DNA of 64,000 nucleotides, taken from the NCBI RefSeq assembly GCF_000018045.1, contig NC_009792.1, forward strand, positions 1,984,001 to 2,048,000, given 5' to 3'. The stretch's first letter is position 1. The number at the start of each line of letters is the position of its first letter. Of the stretch, positions 30,326 to 40,900 are shown in pieces. The translations under genes and the position numbers were made by a program. The notes beneath the pieces are model-generated. The model was not told the DNA's origin. It was given only the letters and a program-made list of their open reading frames with translations, and made no database searches. Origin of the DNA: Citrobacter koseri ATCC BAA-895. GTDB lineage: Bacteria > Pseudomonadota > Gammaproteobacteria > Enterobacterales > Enterobacteriaceae.

Positions 30326-31189
30326 TTAACTCGCCACCGCCATTCCCACGGTCATATGGAGCCCGTAGAATACGCCGCGACCAATCAGTTCCCCCACCAG
30401 CAGCAGGATAAACGCCACCGACAGCAGCGGAACCGCAGGTTGATAACCTTTCAACTGCGGCACAATCCAGCAGCACAGTGCCACGACCAGCACCACAATA
30501 CGCCAGGCCATCAGCGAACCATAATCCGGTACGAGCGCAGAAGCCTGCTGGATGGAGCTATGAATTGTCGCCAGCTCCGCTCCCTGCATCACTGACATAA
30601 TGGCGCTGACCACCAGTGCGAGGACTGAAATTACGGGCAGCAGACGCATCGCCCAGCCATCGATGCCCGCAATACGCAGCAGCAGATAACCCAGCAACGG
30701 CCCCCCCATAAACAGCGTCAGGAAGAAGCCCAGCGGCGTCCAGATGCTGTACCAGGTCGGTACGGTATCAATGCTGTTATACACGCGCACCATCATCCAG
30801 ACAAAGATAACGCCCAGCACGATCGTCACAACCAGCCAGAGATTACGCAGCGCCGGAGAGAGCTTTTTCAGCACCGCCAGTAACCAGCCGATCCCGCCGA
30901 CGGCAAAAAAGAGCAAGCCGCTGGCAATTTCATTACTCAATGCCGACGAGCCCACGCGGTTCAGCGAATTGAAGGCGCGCATTGGCGACCCCAGATGCAG
31001 CATAGACGCGATGAAGCCAATTCCCATTAGCACCCACAGAGCAAACATGCCGGTCAGCACACGCTGTTGAGATTCGGTACGCAACTCGCCTTTCATCAGC
31101 GCCAGAGCCAGAACGATAAAACCGCCGACCACGCACTGACCAAAAACCGTGAAGATCATCAGCGGCCATTCATGCCATCCACTTCCCAT
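30326..31189 (-). CDS. dmsC: DMSO reductase membrane anchor DmsC
   Basis: DmsC anchors the DmsAB catalytic dimer to the inner membrane and oxidises menaquinol. The 287-residue product has eight membrane segments, beginning MGSGWHEWPLMIFTVFGQ. It begins one base after the dmsB stop, so the three subunits are read as one operon. It is the last gene and ends against a BIME. Confidence 0.95.
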   Translation of the reverse strand: MGSGWHEWPLMIFTVFGQCVVGGFIVLALALMKGELRTESQQRVLTGMFALWVLMGIGFIASMLHLGSPMRAFNSLNRVGSSALSNEIASGLLFFAVGGIGWLLAVLKKLSPALRNLWLVVTIVLGVIFVWMMVRVYNSIDTVPTWYSIWTPLGFFLTLFMGGPLLGYLLLRIAGIDGWAMRLLPVISVLALVVSAIMSVMQGAELATIHSSIQQASALVPDYGSLMAWRIVVLVVALCCWIVPQLKGYQPAVPLLSVAFILLLVGELIGRGVFYGLHMTVGMAVAS

Positions 31190-31190
31190 C

Positions 31191-31808
31191 TTACACCTCC
31201 TTCGGATTTGCCAGATAACCCGTGGTATCCCCGGTCGGGCGGCTGTTGGCGTTGGGTTTAATCACAATGTTCGGTCTGGTGAAGTGCGCGCCCGGCAGCG
31301 GCGCAACGGCCGCCAGCGTGCCATGTTTCTTCCGCAGCTCTTCTATCGGACCAAAGTCCAGCGCGCGCAGCGGGCAGGACTCGACGCAGATCGGTTTTTT
31401 GCCGTCGGCAACGCGGTCATGACAGCCGTCGCATTTGGTCATGTGGCCTTTGGCGGCGTTGTACTGCGGCGCACCGTACGGGCAGGCCATATGGCAGTAG
31501 CGACAGCCGATGCAGACGTCCTCATCCACCACCACAAAACCGTCCTCGCGTTTGTGCATCGCGCCGCTCGGGCACACTTTCGTGCAGGCCGGGTCTTCGC
31601 AGTGGTTGCAGGAAATGGAAAGATAGTAGGCAAAGACATTCTGGTGCCAGACGCCGTTATCCTCCTGCCAGTCGCCGCCCGCATATTCATAGATGCGGCG
31701 GAAGCTGACGTCCGGGGTTAAATCTTTGTAGTCTTTGCAGGCCAGTTCGCAGGTTTTGCAACCGGTGCAACGACTGGAGTCAATAAAAAATCCATATTGG
31801 GTTGTCAT
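31191..31808 (-). CDS. dmsB: DMSO reductase iron-sulfur subunit DmsB
   Basis: DmsB carries four [4Fe-4S] clusters that pass electrons from DmsC to the molybdenum cofactor in DmsA. The 205-residue product has four cysteine clusters: CTGCKTCELAC, CEDPACTKVC, CIGCRYCHMACPYG and CDGCHDRVADGKKPICVESC. It is full length. It lies ten bases after dmsA and one base before dmsC. Confidence 0.97.
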   Translation of the reverse strand: MTTQYGFFIDSSRCTGCKTCELACKDYKDLTPDVSFRRIYEYAGGDWQEDNGVWHQNVFAYYLSISCNHCEDPACTKVCPSGAMHKREDGFVVVDEDVCIGCRYCHMACPYGAPQYNAAKGHMTKCDGCHDRVADGKKPICVESCPLRALDFGPIEELRKKHGTLAAVAPLPGAHFTRPNIVIKPNANSRPTGDTTGYLANPKEV

Positions 31809-31818
31809 CGGTTACTCC

Positions 31819-34263
31819 TTATACCTTCTCAACCTGAACGAGGTTCGTATGGGACGGATTCCCCTTAGCGAGAGGAGAAGGACGCTGGGTCGTCAGGACG
31901 TTAATACATCCCCCCTGATCCACGCGTTTTGCATCCGGGTCATACCAGGCGCCTTCGCCCAACGCAACGACGCCCGGCATCATGCGCGGCGTCACTTTCG
32001 CCTCAATATGCAACTCGCCGCGACCGTTGAAGATACGCACTTTGTCGCCGTTGCTGATGCCGCGTTTTTGCGCGTCCATCGGGTTAATCCACATCTCCTG
32101 GCGGCAGGAAGCTTTCAGAACGTCCACGTTGCCATAGGTAGAGTGCACGCGAGATTTGTAGTGGAAGCCCGTTAATTGCAACGGATAGTCTTTGGTCAAC
32201 GGATCGCTGTAGTTTTCGAAGCCCGGCGTATAGATCGGCAACGGATCGATCACATCGCCTTCCGGCAGTTCCCAGGTTGCCGCAATCTCTGCCAGCGCCT
32301 GCGAATAGATCTCGATTTTGCCCGACGGCGTTGTCAGCGGGTTAGCCTGCGGATCGTCACGGAACGCTTTATAGGCAACGTGATGACCTTCAGGGTCGCG
32401 CTGCTTAAAGATGCCCTGCTTGCGGAATGCTTCAAATGTCGGCAGTTCGGGAATAGCCTGACGCGACTGTTCGTACAGATGACGCATCCACTCTTCTTGC
32501 GTACGCCCTTCGGTAAACTGCTGCTCCACGCCGAGACGCTTCGCCAGCTCGCTGGTCATCTGATAGATAGTCTTGCACTCAAAGCGCGGTTTAATGGCCT
32601 GGTCGGTGAAAATAACGTAGGACATGTTCCCGCAGGAGGCATCCAGCGCGAAGTCCATCTGCTCAGAAGCGGTGCAGTCCGGCAGCAGAATATCGGCATA
32701 TTTCGCTGAAGAGGTCATATGACAGTCGATAACGACGATCATTTCGCACTTCTTGTCATCCTGCAAAATTTCATGCGTACGGTTAATTTCGGAATGCTGG
32801 TTAATCAGGCAGTTACCGGCATAGTTCCAGATCATTTTGATGGGAACGTCGAGTTTATCTTTGCCGCGAACCCCGTCACGCAACGCCGTCATTTCCGGCC
32901 CGCGCTCAATGGCATCGGTCCATAAGAACATCGAAATGCTGGTCTCGACCGGGTTTTCCAGCGTTGGCATACGCTCAAACGGCAAATCGTAAGATCCCTC
33001 ACGCGCACCGCTGTTGCCGCCGTTAATGCCGACGTTGCCGGTCAGGATCGCCAGCATAGAGATTGCGCGAGTAACGATTTCGCCGTTGGCATGACGCTGC
33101 GGCCCCCAGCCCTGGCTGATATAAGCGGGTTTGGCGCTACCGATTTCACGCGCCAGTTTTACAATGCGCGTCGCCGGGATACCGGTGATCTGCGACGCCC
33201 ACTCCGGCGTCTTCGCAGTACCGTCTCTACCCTGTCCCAGAATATAGGCTTTGTAGTGACCATTTTTCGGCGCGCTGGCGGGTAAGGTTTTTTCGTCATA
33301 ACCCACGCAGTATTTGTCGAGGAACGGCTGATCGACCATATCCTCGGTGATCATGACGTATGCCAGCGCATTTACCAGCGCCGCATCCGTACCCGGGCGA
33401 ATCGGAATCCACTCATCCTCACGACCCGCGCCGGTATCGGTATAACGCGGATCGATAATAATCATCCGCGCATTTGATTTTTGCCGTGCCTGTTCGAGGT
33501 AATAGGTTACCCCGCCGCCGCTCATACGGGTTTCCCCCGGATTGTTACCAAACAGCACAACCAGCTTACTATTTTCAATGTCGGAAGGACTATTACCGTC
33601 CGCCCAGCCGCCGTAGGTGTAATTTAACCCGGCGGCAATTTGCGCGGATGAGTAATCGCCATAGTGGTTGAGGTAACCGCCGCAGCAGTTCATCAGCCGG
33701 GCAACCAGTGTTTTTCCTGGTGGCCAGGAGCGCGTCATCGTGCCGCCAAGCGTACCCGTACCATAGTTTAAATAGATGGATTCGTTGCCGTAGTCTTTGA
33801 TAAGACGCTGCATATTGGTGGTGATAATGTCATAGGCTTCGTCCCAGCTGATGCGCTCAAACTTACCTTCACCACGCTTGCCAACGCGCTTCATTGGATA
33901 TTTCAGACGATCGGGGTTATAAACCCGGCGGCGCATAGAACGCCCGCGCAGACAGGCGCGAATCTGATGCAGACCGTCATAGTTATCATCGCCCGTATTG
34001 TCCGTTTCAACATATTTGATTTCACCGTCCACCACATGCATGCGCAGCGGGCAGCGGCTTCCGCAGTTAACGGTGCAAGCGCTCCAGATAATTTTTTCGC
34101 TGGATGCGTTGGGGCTGATAGCGTCAGCCGCATTGGCGATCCGGGTAAATGGCAGAGTCAATACGCTACTGGCGATTGCCAGCCCGCCTATTGCTGTCGT
34201 TTTTACCAGGCCTCGACGAGTTACCTCAGCTGCCAGTACAGCATCGGGGATATTCGTTTTCAT
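31819..34263 (-). CDS. dmsA: DMSO reductase catalytic subunit DmsA
   Basis: DmsA is the molybdopterin-guanine-dinucleotide catalytic subunit that reduces DMSO and various N-oxides during anaerobic respiration. The 814-residue product has a twin-arginine leader (EVTRRGLVKTTAIGGLAIASS, with the RR pair at 16-17), then the iron-sulfur motif CTVNCGSRCPL and the RACLRGRSMRRR block, and an MGD-binding C-terminal domain. It is exported folded by Tat and stays with DmsBC at the membrane. It heads dmsABC; upstream lies a strong candidate NarL/NarP palindrome. Confidence 0.97.
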   Translation of the reverse strand: MKTNIPDAVLAAEVTRRGLVKTTAIGGLAIASSVLTLPFTRIANAADAISPNASSEKIIWSACTVNCGSRCPLRMHVVDGEIKYVETDNTGDDNYDGLHQIRACLRGRSMRRRVYNPDRLKYPMKRVGKRGEGKFERISWDEAYDIITTNMQRLIKDYGNESIYLNYGTGTLGGTMTRSWPPGKTLVARLMNCCGGYLNHYGDYSSAQIAAGLNYTYGGWADGNSPSDIENSKLVVLFGNNPGETRMSGGGVTYYLEQARQKSNARMIIIDPRYTDTGAGREDEWIPIRPGTDAALVNALAYVMITEDMVDQPFLDKYCVGYDEKTLPASAPKNGHYKAYILGQGRDGTAKTPEWASQITGIPATRIVKLAREIGSAKPAYISQGWGPQRHANGEIVTRAISMLAILTGNVGINGGNSGAREGSYDLPFERMPTLENPVETSISMFLWTDAIERGPEMTALRDGVRGKDKLDVPIKMIWNYAGNCLINQHSEINRTHEILQDDKKCEMIVVIDCHMTSSAKYADILLPDCTASEQMDFALDASCGNMSYVIFTDQAIKPRFECKTIYQMTSELAKRLGVEQQFTEGRTQEEWMRHLYEQSRQAIPELPTFEAFRKQGIFKQRDPEGHHVAYKAFRDDPQANPLTTPSGKIEIYSQALAEIAATWELPEGDVIDPLPIYTPGFENYSDPLTKDYPLQLTGFHYKSRVHSTYGNVDVLKASCRQEMWINPMDAQKRGISNGDKVRIFNGRGELHIEAKVTPRMMPGVVALGEGAWYDPDAKRVDQGGCINVLTTQRPSPLAKGNPSHTNLVQVEKV

Positions 34264-34413
34264 GATGACTCACTTTGCTTGCTCACGATTGATAAAAGCC
34301 AGACACTTCGTTATGTAGTTATTTATACAACGAATAAATCGCTATATAGTTTTGTATATAATGAATATGAGAAAAATCAGCGATAAATGCTAATCTTCAT
34401 TCGAAGGTAGTAT

Positions 34414-34429
34414 TACCCCCAAAGGGGTA
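34414..34429 (-). promoter_or_regulatory. Candidate NarL/NarP 7-2-7 site upstream of dmsA
   Basis: TACCCCC-AA-AGGGGTA is a 16-base inverted repeat that fits the NarL/NarP 7-2-7 heptamer arrangement with one mismatch in one arm. It lies about 150 bases upstream of the dmsA ATG, in the serS-dmsA gap. dmsABC is known in E. coli to be repressed by nitrate through NarL. I could not find a convincing FNR palindrome in the same gap. Confidence 0.55.
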
Positions 34430-34458
34430 ACCATTCTTGTCCGGTGTCAAACAGGCAT

Positions 34459-34485
34459 AAAAAAAAGCGCCCGGAGGCGCTTTTT
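34459..34485 (-). terminator. Intrinsic terminator of serS
   Basis: AAAAAAAAGCGCC and GGCGCTTTTT flank a short loop just after the serS stop; the A run on one side and T run on the other make it usable in both directions. Confidence 0.88.
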
Positions 34486-34504
34486 AAGCAGAGAGGAGCG
34501 GGGA

Positions 34505-35797
34505 TTAGCCGATATATTCCAGCCCGTTCATATACGGACGTAATACTTCTGGAACTTCGATGCGGCCATCAGCCTGCTGGTAGTTTTCCATCACGGCAAC
34601 TAAAGTACGCCCAACCGCCAGACCGGAACCGTTCAGGGTATGAACCAGACGGGTTTTCTTGTCGGACTTACTGCGGCAGCGTGCCTGCATACGACGCGCC
34701 TGGAAATCCCATACGTTCGAGCAGGAAGAGATTTCACGATAGGTGTTCTGCGCCGGGATCCATACTTCGAGATCGTAGGTTTTACATGCGCCAAAGCCCA
34801 TGTCACCGGTACACAGAACGATTTTACGGTACGGCAGACCCAGCAACTGAAGCACTTTCTCAGCATGACCGGTCATCTCTTCCAGCGCATCCATTGACTC
34901 TTCTGGACGCACAATCTGCACCATCTCAACTTTATCGAACTGGTGCATACGGATCAGACCGCGCGTGTCACGACCGTAAGAACCCGCTTCAGAACGGAAG
35001 CATGGCGTATGCGCAGTCATTTTGATCGGCAGCGCATCTTCGTCGATGATTTCATCACGCACCAGGTTAGTCAGCGGCACTTCCGCCGTCGGGATCAGCG
35101 CATAGTTGCTGCTGTCAGCCTCTTCTTCCAGCGGGCGAGTATGGAACAGATCGCCCGCAAATTTCGGCAACTGCCCTGTACCGTACAGCGTGTCGTGGTT
35201 CACCAGATACGGCACGTAGTTTTCACTGTAACCATGCTGTTCAGTGTGCAGATCCAGCATGAACTGCGACAGCGCGCGGTGCATACGGGCAATCTGCCCT
35301 TTCATTACCACAAAACGAGAACCGGTCAGTTTAACCGCAGCCGCGAAGTCGAGACCGGCGTGCATTTCACCCAGCGTCACATGATCGCGGACGTCGAAAT
35401 CAAACTCACGCGGGGTTCCCCAACGGCTGACTTCAACGTTGTCGTTTTCATCTTTACCTACCGGTACATCATCAGCCGGTAAGTTAGGAATGGTCAGCGC
35501 GATATCGCGAATTTCAGCCTGTAAGCTCTCCAGCTCGGCTTTTGCCGCATCCAGCTCTTCGCCCAGCTTGTTCACTTCCAGACGTAAAGGCTCGATATCT
35601 TCCCCGCGCGCTTTCGCCTGGCCGATGGATTTCGATCGAGAGTTACGCTCTGCTTGCAGGTTTTCCGTGTTGACCTGCAAAACTTTACGACGCTCTTCAA
35701 GAGCGCGCAGCTTATCTACATCCAGCTTAAAGCCCCGGCGTGCCAGTTTTTCAGCGACTGCGTCTGGCTCATTACGCAGCAGATTGGGATCGAGCAT
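34505..35797 (-). CDS. serS: Seryl-tRNA synthetase
   Basis: SerS charges tRNA-Ser and tRNA-Sec with serine. The 430-residue class II synthetase begins MLDPNLLRNEPDAVAEKL; an N-terminal antiparallel coiled-coil arm spans about residues 25-105 and the catalytic domain includes PCFRSEAGSYGRDTRGLIRMHQF (cited in part, motif 2) and LAVGRTLVAVMENYQ (motif 3). Full length. Its own tRNA substrate, tRNA-Ser(GGA), is encoded elsewhere in this window at 52117. Confidence 0.98.
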   Translation of the reverse strand: MLDPNLLRNEPDAVAEKLARRGFKLDVDKLRALEERRKVLQVNTENLQAERNSRSKSIGQAKARGEDIEPLRLEVNKLGEELDAAKAELESLQAEIRDIALTIPNLPADDVPVGKDENDNVEVSRWGTPREFDFDVRDHVTLGEMHAGLDFAAAVKLTGSRFVVMKGQIARMHRALSQFMLDLHTEQHGYSENYVPYLVNHDTLYGTGQLPKFAGDLFHTRPLEEEADSSNYALIPTAEVPLTNLVRDEIIDEDALPIKMTAHTPCFRSEAGSYGRDTRGLIRMHQFDKVEMVQIVRPEESMDALEEMTGHAEKVLQLLGLPYRKIVLCTGDMGFGACKTYDLEVWIPAQNTYREISSCSNVWDFQARRMQARCRSKSDKKTRLVHTLNGSGLAVGRTLVAVMENYQQADGRIEVPEVLRPYMNGLEYIG

Positions 35798-35888
35798 GCT
35801 TATCCTGTGCTTATCGAATTAAAATAGGAAACGTGACCACAGCCTGCAGTCACAGGGATACAGTGCCAACATTACCGCAACGATCGCG

Positions 35889-37232
35889 CTAACGGTAGCG
35901 TTTTGTGGGGCTATTTTGATCCTGTTCAGCCAGCCAGGCGAGCTTTTCGCCAATCTTGCCTTCAAGACCCCTGTTTGTGGGATGATAATAGCGTGTTTGC
36001 GCTATTTCCGGCGGGAAATAAACCTCGCCTGCGGCGTAGGCGTTTGGCTCATCATGCGCGTAGCGGTATTCCTGGCCATAGCCCATTTCTTTCATCAGTT
36101 TCGTCGGCGCATTGCGCAGATGCACAGGCACATCATAATCCGGGCGTTCACGGGCATCAGCCAGCGCCGCTTTGAACGCGGTATAAACCGCGTTACTTTT
36201 CGGCGCACAGGCTAAATAAACAATCGCCTGGGCTATCGCCCGTTCCCCTTCCGCAGGGCCGACGCGGGTAAAGCAATCCCACGCAGAAATCGCCACCTGC
36301 ATTGCGCGAGGATCGGCATTGCCGACGTCTTCAGAAGCAATCGCCAGGCAACGTCGGGCGACATACAGCGGGTCGCCGCCAGCAGTAATGATCCGGGCAT
36401 ACCAGTAAAGCGCCGCGTCCGGGGCGCTACCACGCACCGATTTATGCAATGCGGAGATGAGATCGTAAAAGCGGTCGCCTTTATTATCAAAGCGCGCGCT
36501 GCGCTCCCCGGCGATTTCGGTCAGTAATGCGGGCAATAATACTCGCTTACCGCTGTCATCCACTTCCGCCATGTCTGCCATCATTTCCAGCGTATTTAAC
36601 GCCCGACGCGCATCTCCGTTCACCAGTTCGGCGATCGCCCGGCGCGTCTCGTCCGGCAGAACGATATCCTGGCCGCCATAACCACGCGCTTTGTCATCCA
36701 TCGCCTGATTCAGCACCTGCTCAATATCTTCAGTCGTTAAGGATTTGAGGAGATACACGCGGGCGCGTGACAGCAAAGCCGAGTTCAGCTCGAAGGACGG
36801 GTTTTCGGTCGTCGCGCCAATAAACGTAATCGTGCCGTCTTCGATATGCGGCAGAAACGCATCCTGCTGGCTCTTGTTGAAGCGATGGACTTCATCGACA
36901 AACAGAATAGTGCGGCGCCCGGCATTACGGTTCTGGCGGGCGCGTTCAATGGCTTCACGGATCTCTTTTACGCCAGAAGTCACGGCGGAAATACGTTCGA
37001 CGTCAGCATTGGCATAGCGGGCAATCACTTCGGCCAGCGTGGTTTTGCCCGTACCGGGCGGCCCCCACAAAATCATCGAGTGCAGGTGCCCGGCCTCAAT
37101 TGCACGAGGCAAAGGCTTACCCGCAGCCAGCAGATGCTGCTGACCAATATACTGCGCTAAATTTTCTGGCCGCATACGCGCGGCCAGTGGCTGAAAGGTA
37201 TTATCAGAAAAATCGAGCGACAGATTGCTCAC
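35889..37232 (-). CDS. rarA: Replication-associated recombination protein RarA
   Basis: RarA is a clamp-loader-like AAA+ ATPase (MgsA/WRNIP1 family) that acts at stalled forks and single-stranded gaps and interacts with SSB. The 447-residue product has Walker A WGPPGTGKTT at about 56-65, Walker B FVDEVHRF and sensor 1 GATTENPSFE, and a C-terminal tetramerisation domain. It lies ten bases after lolA, so the two are probably co-transcribed, and 91 bases before serS. Confidence 0.96.
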   Translation of the reverse strand: MSNLSLDFSDNTFQPLAARMRPENLAQYIGQQHLLAAGKPLPRAIEAGHLHSMILWGPPGTGKTTLAEVIARYANADVERISAVTSGVKEIREAIERARQNRNAGRRTILFVDEVHRFNKSQQDAFLPHIEDGTITFIGATTENPSFELNSALLSRARVYLLKSLTTEDIEQVLNQAMDDKARGYGGQDIVLPDETRRAIAELVNGDARRALNTLEMMADMAEVDDSGKRVLLPALLTEIAGERSARFDNKGDRFYDLISALHKSVRGSAPDAALYWYARIITAGGDPLYVARRCLAIASEDVGNADPRAMQVAISAWDCFTRVGPAEGERAIAQAIVYLACAPKSNAVYTAFKAALADARERPDYDVPVHLRNAPTKLMKEMGYGQEYRYAHDEPNAYAAGEVYFPPEIAQTRYYHPTNRGLEGKIGEKLAWLAEQDQNSPTKRYR

Positions 37233-37242
37233 TCATGCGCCT

Positions 37243-37854
37243 CTACTTACGTTGGTCGTCTACCGTTACACCTTGCGGCGGAGTAAAGGTAAATTTTGAT
37301 GCATCGACAGCGCTATTCTGCTGAGATTTCAGCTGATAGCTGCTGCGCTGATCGTCTTGTTCCACTGCGCTGAACTGATGAATAGTCCCGTCACGACCCA
37401 CATTAATGGTGAACTGTTTCAGGTTACCGCTACTGCTTTTTGGCGTCAGCACAAAGTCATCGCCATTTTGTTTGATGTTGTACTGCTGCCAGTCGCTGGA
37501 CTGGTTGCGGGCTATCAGCATAAACGGCGTATTGCCCGTCGCATCTTTTAACCAGGTCGCCGTTGCCTGCTCGACAAACGGGTTAAAGAACCATAGCGTT
37601 TTCCCGTCAGAGACCAGAATGCTCTCGTCGGGCTGCGTCATATGCCAGTTAAACAGATTAGGACGCTTAACCCATAAGTCGCCCTGGCCTTCCTGAACGG
37701 CGGCGCCGCTGCCGTCAGTCACTTTTTGTGTAAAGCTGGCGTGGAAGCTGCTGACTTTATCCAGACGGCTTTTCAGATCGCTGGCGGCATCCGCCCATAC
37801 GCTGCTCACCACAAAGCCGGAGAGTAATGCGCAGGTGATTGCGATTTTTTTCAT
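37243..37854 (-). CDS. lolA: Outer-membrane lipoprotein carrier LolA
   Basis: LolA is the periplasmic chaperone that carries lipoproteins from LolCDE to LolB at the outer membrane. The 203-residue precursor has a Sec signal peptide (MKKIAITCALLSGFVVSSVWA) cut before DAASDL. I preferred the second of two adjacent ATGs because GAGGA is then better spaced. The mature sequence ends TPPQGVTVDDQRK, as in E. coli. It is followed within ten bases by rarA and lies 122 bases downstream of ftsK. Confidence 0.96.
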   Translation of the reverse strand: MKKIAITCALLSGFVVSSVWADAASDLKSRLDKVSSFHASFTQKVTDGSGAAVQEGQGDLWVKRPNLFNWHMTQPDESILVSDGKTLWFFNPFVEQATATWLKDATGNTPFMLIARNQSSDWQQYNIKQNGDDFVLTPKSSSGNLKQFTINVGRDGTIHQFSAVEQDDQRSSYQLKSQQNSAVDASKFTFTPPQGVTVDDQRK

Positions 37855-37976
37855 CATTATTCCTCAAAATACGTCACTCCCGATGGGGAGTTCCCTCTGC
37901 TCTCTATTCCAGGCCAAAAATCAGCATGAGGAAAGAAGAAAATACTGAATTCTTATTTATTTACCGATCTTTGCAA

Positions 37977-40900
37977 TCATTCGAACGGCGGTGGCGCCAG
38001 CACCTCGCGATTCCCGTTATGGCCTTGTTCGCTGACAATGCCCTGGGCTTCCATCTGCTCGACAATGCGCGCCGCACGGTTGTAACCGATACGGAACTGG
38101 CGCTGAACGCCAGAAATGGACGCTTTGCGTTTTTCGGTCACAAAGCTCACCGCCTGATCGAATAACGGGTCCAGCTCCTCGCCGCCGTCAAAGCCGCCGC
38201 CGCCCCCTTCGCTTTCGCTATCCGAGGTGATGCCGTCAATGTATTGCGGGCGACCACGCGCTTTCCAGTCCTGCACCACCGCATGCACTTCCTGGTCGCG
38301 GACAAACGCGCCATGAACACGTACCGGCATGGTCGAGTTCGGGCCGGAATAAAGCATATCCCCCATCCCCAGCAGGGACTCCGCGCCGCCCTGATCGAGG
38401 ATCGTGCGTGAGTCGATCTTACTGGATACGGTAAAGGCGATACGCGTCGGAATGTTGGCCTTAATCAGACCGGTAATAACGTCAACCGACGGGCGCTGAG
38501 TCGCCAGCACCAGGTGAATACCTGCGGCACGCGCTTTCTGCGCCAGACGCGCAATCAGCTCTTCAACTTTCTTACCGACGGTCATCATCAGATCGGCGAA
38601 TTCATCGACCAGAACCACGATATACGGCAGTTTTTCCAGAACCGGATGCTGGGCATCCATGCTGTCGCCCGGCTTCCAGTACGGGTCTGGAATCGGACGC
38701 CCCATCCGTGCCGCTTCGGCAATTTTCTCGTTATAGCCCGCCAGATTACGCACGCCAAGCGCCGACATCAGCTTATAGCGGCGTTCCATTTCATTAACGC
38801 TCCAGCGCAGTGCGTTGGCGGCGTCTTTCATATCGGTAACCACTTCGGTCAGCAGATGCGGAATGCCTTCATAGACCGAAAGTTCCAGCATTTTCGGGTC
38901 AATCATGATGAAACGCACGTCTTCCGGCTGCGCTTTATACAGCATGCTGAGGATCATGGCATTGACCCCAACCGATTTACCGGAACCCGTCGTCCCCGCA
39001 ACCAGCAGATGAGGCATTTTCGCCAGATCGGCCACAACCGGATCGCCAGCGATATCTTTACCCAGCACCACGGTGAGCGGCGACGGATTCTCGCGGAATT
39101 TAGCGTTATCCAGCACTTCACGCAGGTAGACGGTCTGACGTTTTTTGTTCGGCAGTTCGAGGCCCACGTAAGGCTTACCAGGGATCACTTCTACCACGCG
39201 TACCGCAACGGTTGACAGTGAACGCGCGAGATCGCGTGACAGGTTAGAAATACGCGCGGCTTTCACGCCCGGCGCCAGATTCAACTCAAAACGGGTAATA
39301 ACAGGCCCTGGGGAATAGTTCACCACGTCAGCTTTAATGCGGAAATCCGCCAGCCGCGCTTCGACCAGGCGCGCCATTTGTTCCAGCGCGAAAGTATCGA
39401 CCGGTTCCACTGCGCTCGGCGGCGGCGTCAGCAGATCCAGCGACGGCAGCGGCGTGGTAGGTTTCTGCAACGGACGACTGTCGCCATTACGCATCAACAA
39501 CGGATGGATCAGGCTTTCCTGCGGCTGTGGCGCGGCCGGTTGTTGCGGCTGTTGATACGGTTGCTGCGGCGCGACGGGCTGCTGTGGTTGTTGATACTGT
39601 TGCTGTGGCGCAACCGGCTGCTGATACTGCTGCTGTGGCGCAACCGGCTGTTGCGGCTGCTGATACTGTTGCTGTGGCGCGACGGGCTGCTCAGGCATCA
39701 CGCCGGGAGTAAACAACGGCTCATGCGGGCCTTCATCTACCAGCGCTTTCATCGGCGAGAATTCAAAATCATCCAGCGAGAACGGATGGGCTCCCGCAGG
39801 CTGTTCCCCGGCATAGCGCTGCTGCTGTGAAGAGGCAAACTGGCGAGCCAGTTCAGCTTCTGCTGCATCCTCATCTTCTGCCTGAGGAGCATCATGTTGA
39901 TATTCGGAACCATAACGATGCTGCTGAGACTGGGCGAACTGACGTGCCAGCTCATCCTGCTGCATCTCATCAATTTCATCATCGCTATACTGCGTTTCGG
40001 CATCATACTGATGACGCCCCGCCGCACGCGCTTTCTCTTCCGCGATACGCTGAGACGGTAATTTTATGCCATACGAGGCCAGCTCACGGCGGGTCGGAAC
40101 GCGAACGCGGTTAGGGCGAGGCAGTTGCGGGCCAATCCCCTCTTTAACCTGTGGGCGTGGCGCACCACCGCTTACCGGGCTAAACGCAGGTGCAGCGGAT
40201 GCCGCCGCGCCTGCGGCCAGCGTTGCATCTTTGACGCCTGCCGCCAACGGCGCAACCGCGGCAACGGATTCAACAGGCGGCACAGAAGCTGCTGTCGGTG
40301 CCGATGGTTTAACCGGCTCCGGCGCTTTCGCTGGCTCAGGAATCGGCTGATACCATGCAGCCAGTTGCTCACGCTCACGTGCGCGTTTCTCTTCCACTTC
40401 TTCAAAGTAGTAGAGCGGCGGACGAGCGGGTTTAATTTCTTCCGCTACAGGCTCAGGCTCCACCGCAGACGGCGGCTCAACAGCGGGCTGCTGCTGATAA
40501 TACGTATCCTGAACCGGTTCCTGCGGGTAAGCCGATTGCGGCTCGAAAGTCGGCTCGTGTTGATAAACAGGCTCTTGCGGATAAACCGGCTCAGGGTGCC
40601 AGGGTTGTTCCGCCGCAGGTTCCTGCACCTGCGGCACAGGCTGTTCATACGCGTGTTCAGCGTAATACTGCGCTTGCGGCTCGGTCGGCGCAGGCTGCTG
40701 CCACGGTTCATGATGTGGCGCTTGCGGCTGCGCATATTGTGGTTGCGGCGGATAACTTTCCGGCGCGGGTGCAATGACCGGTTCGCCGGTTTGCGGCCCC
40801 GGAACAGGCTGCCATTCCACCACCGGTTGCGCAGACGCGGCTTCAGCACCCGGCACCGACGGTGCAGACATAACCGGATCGACAGGCGCCGCCCAGGCTT

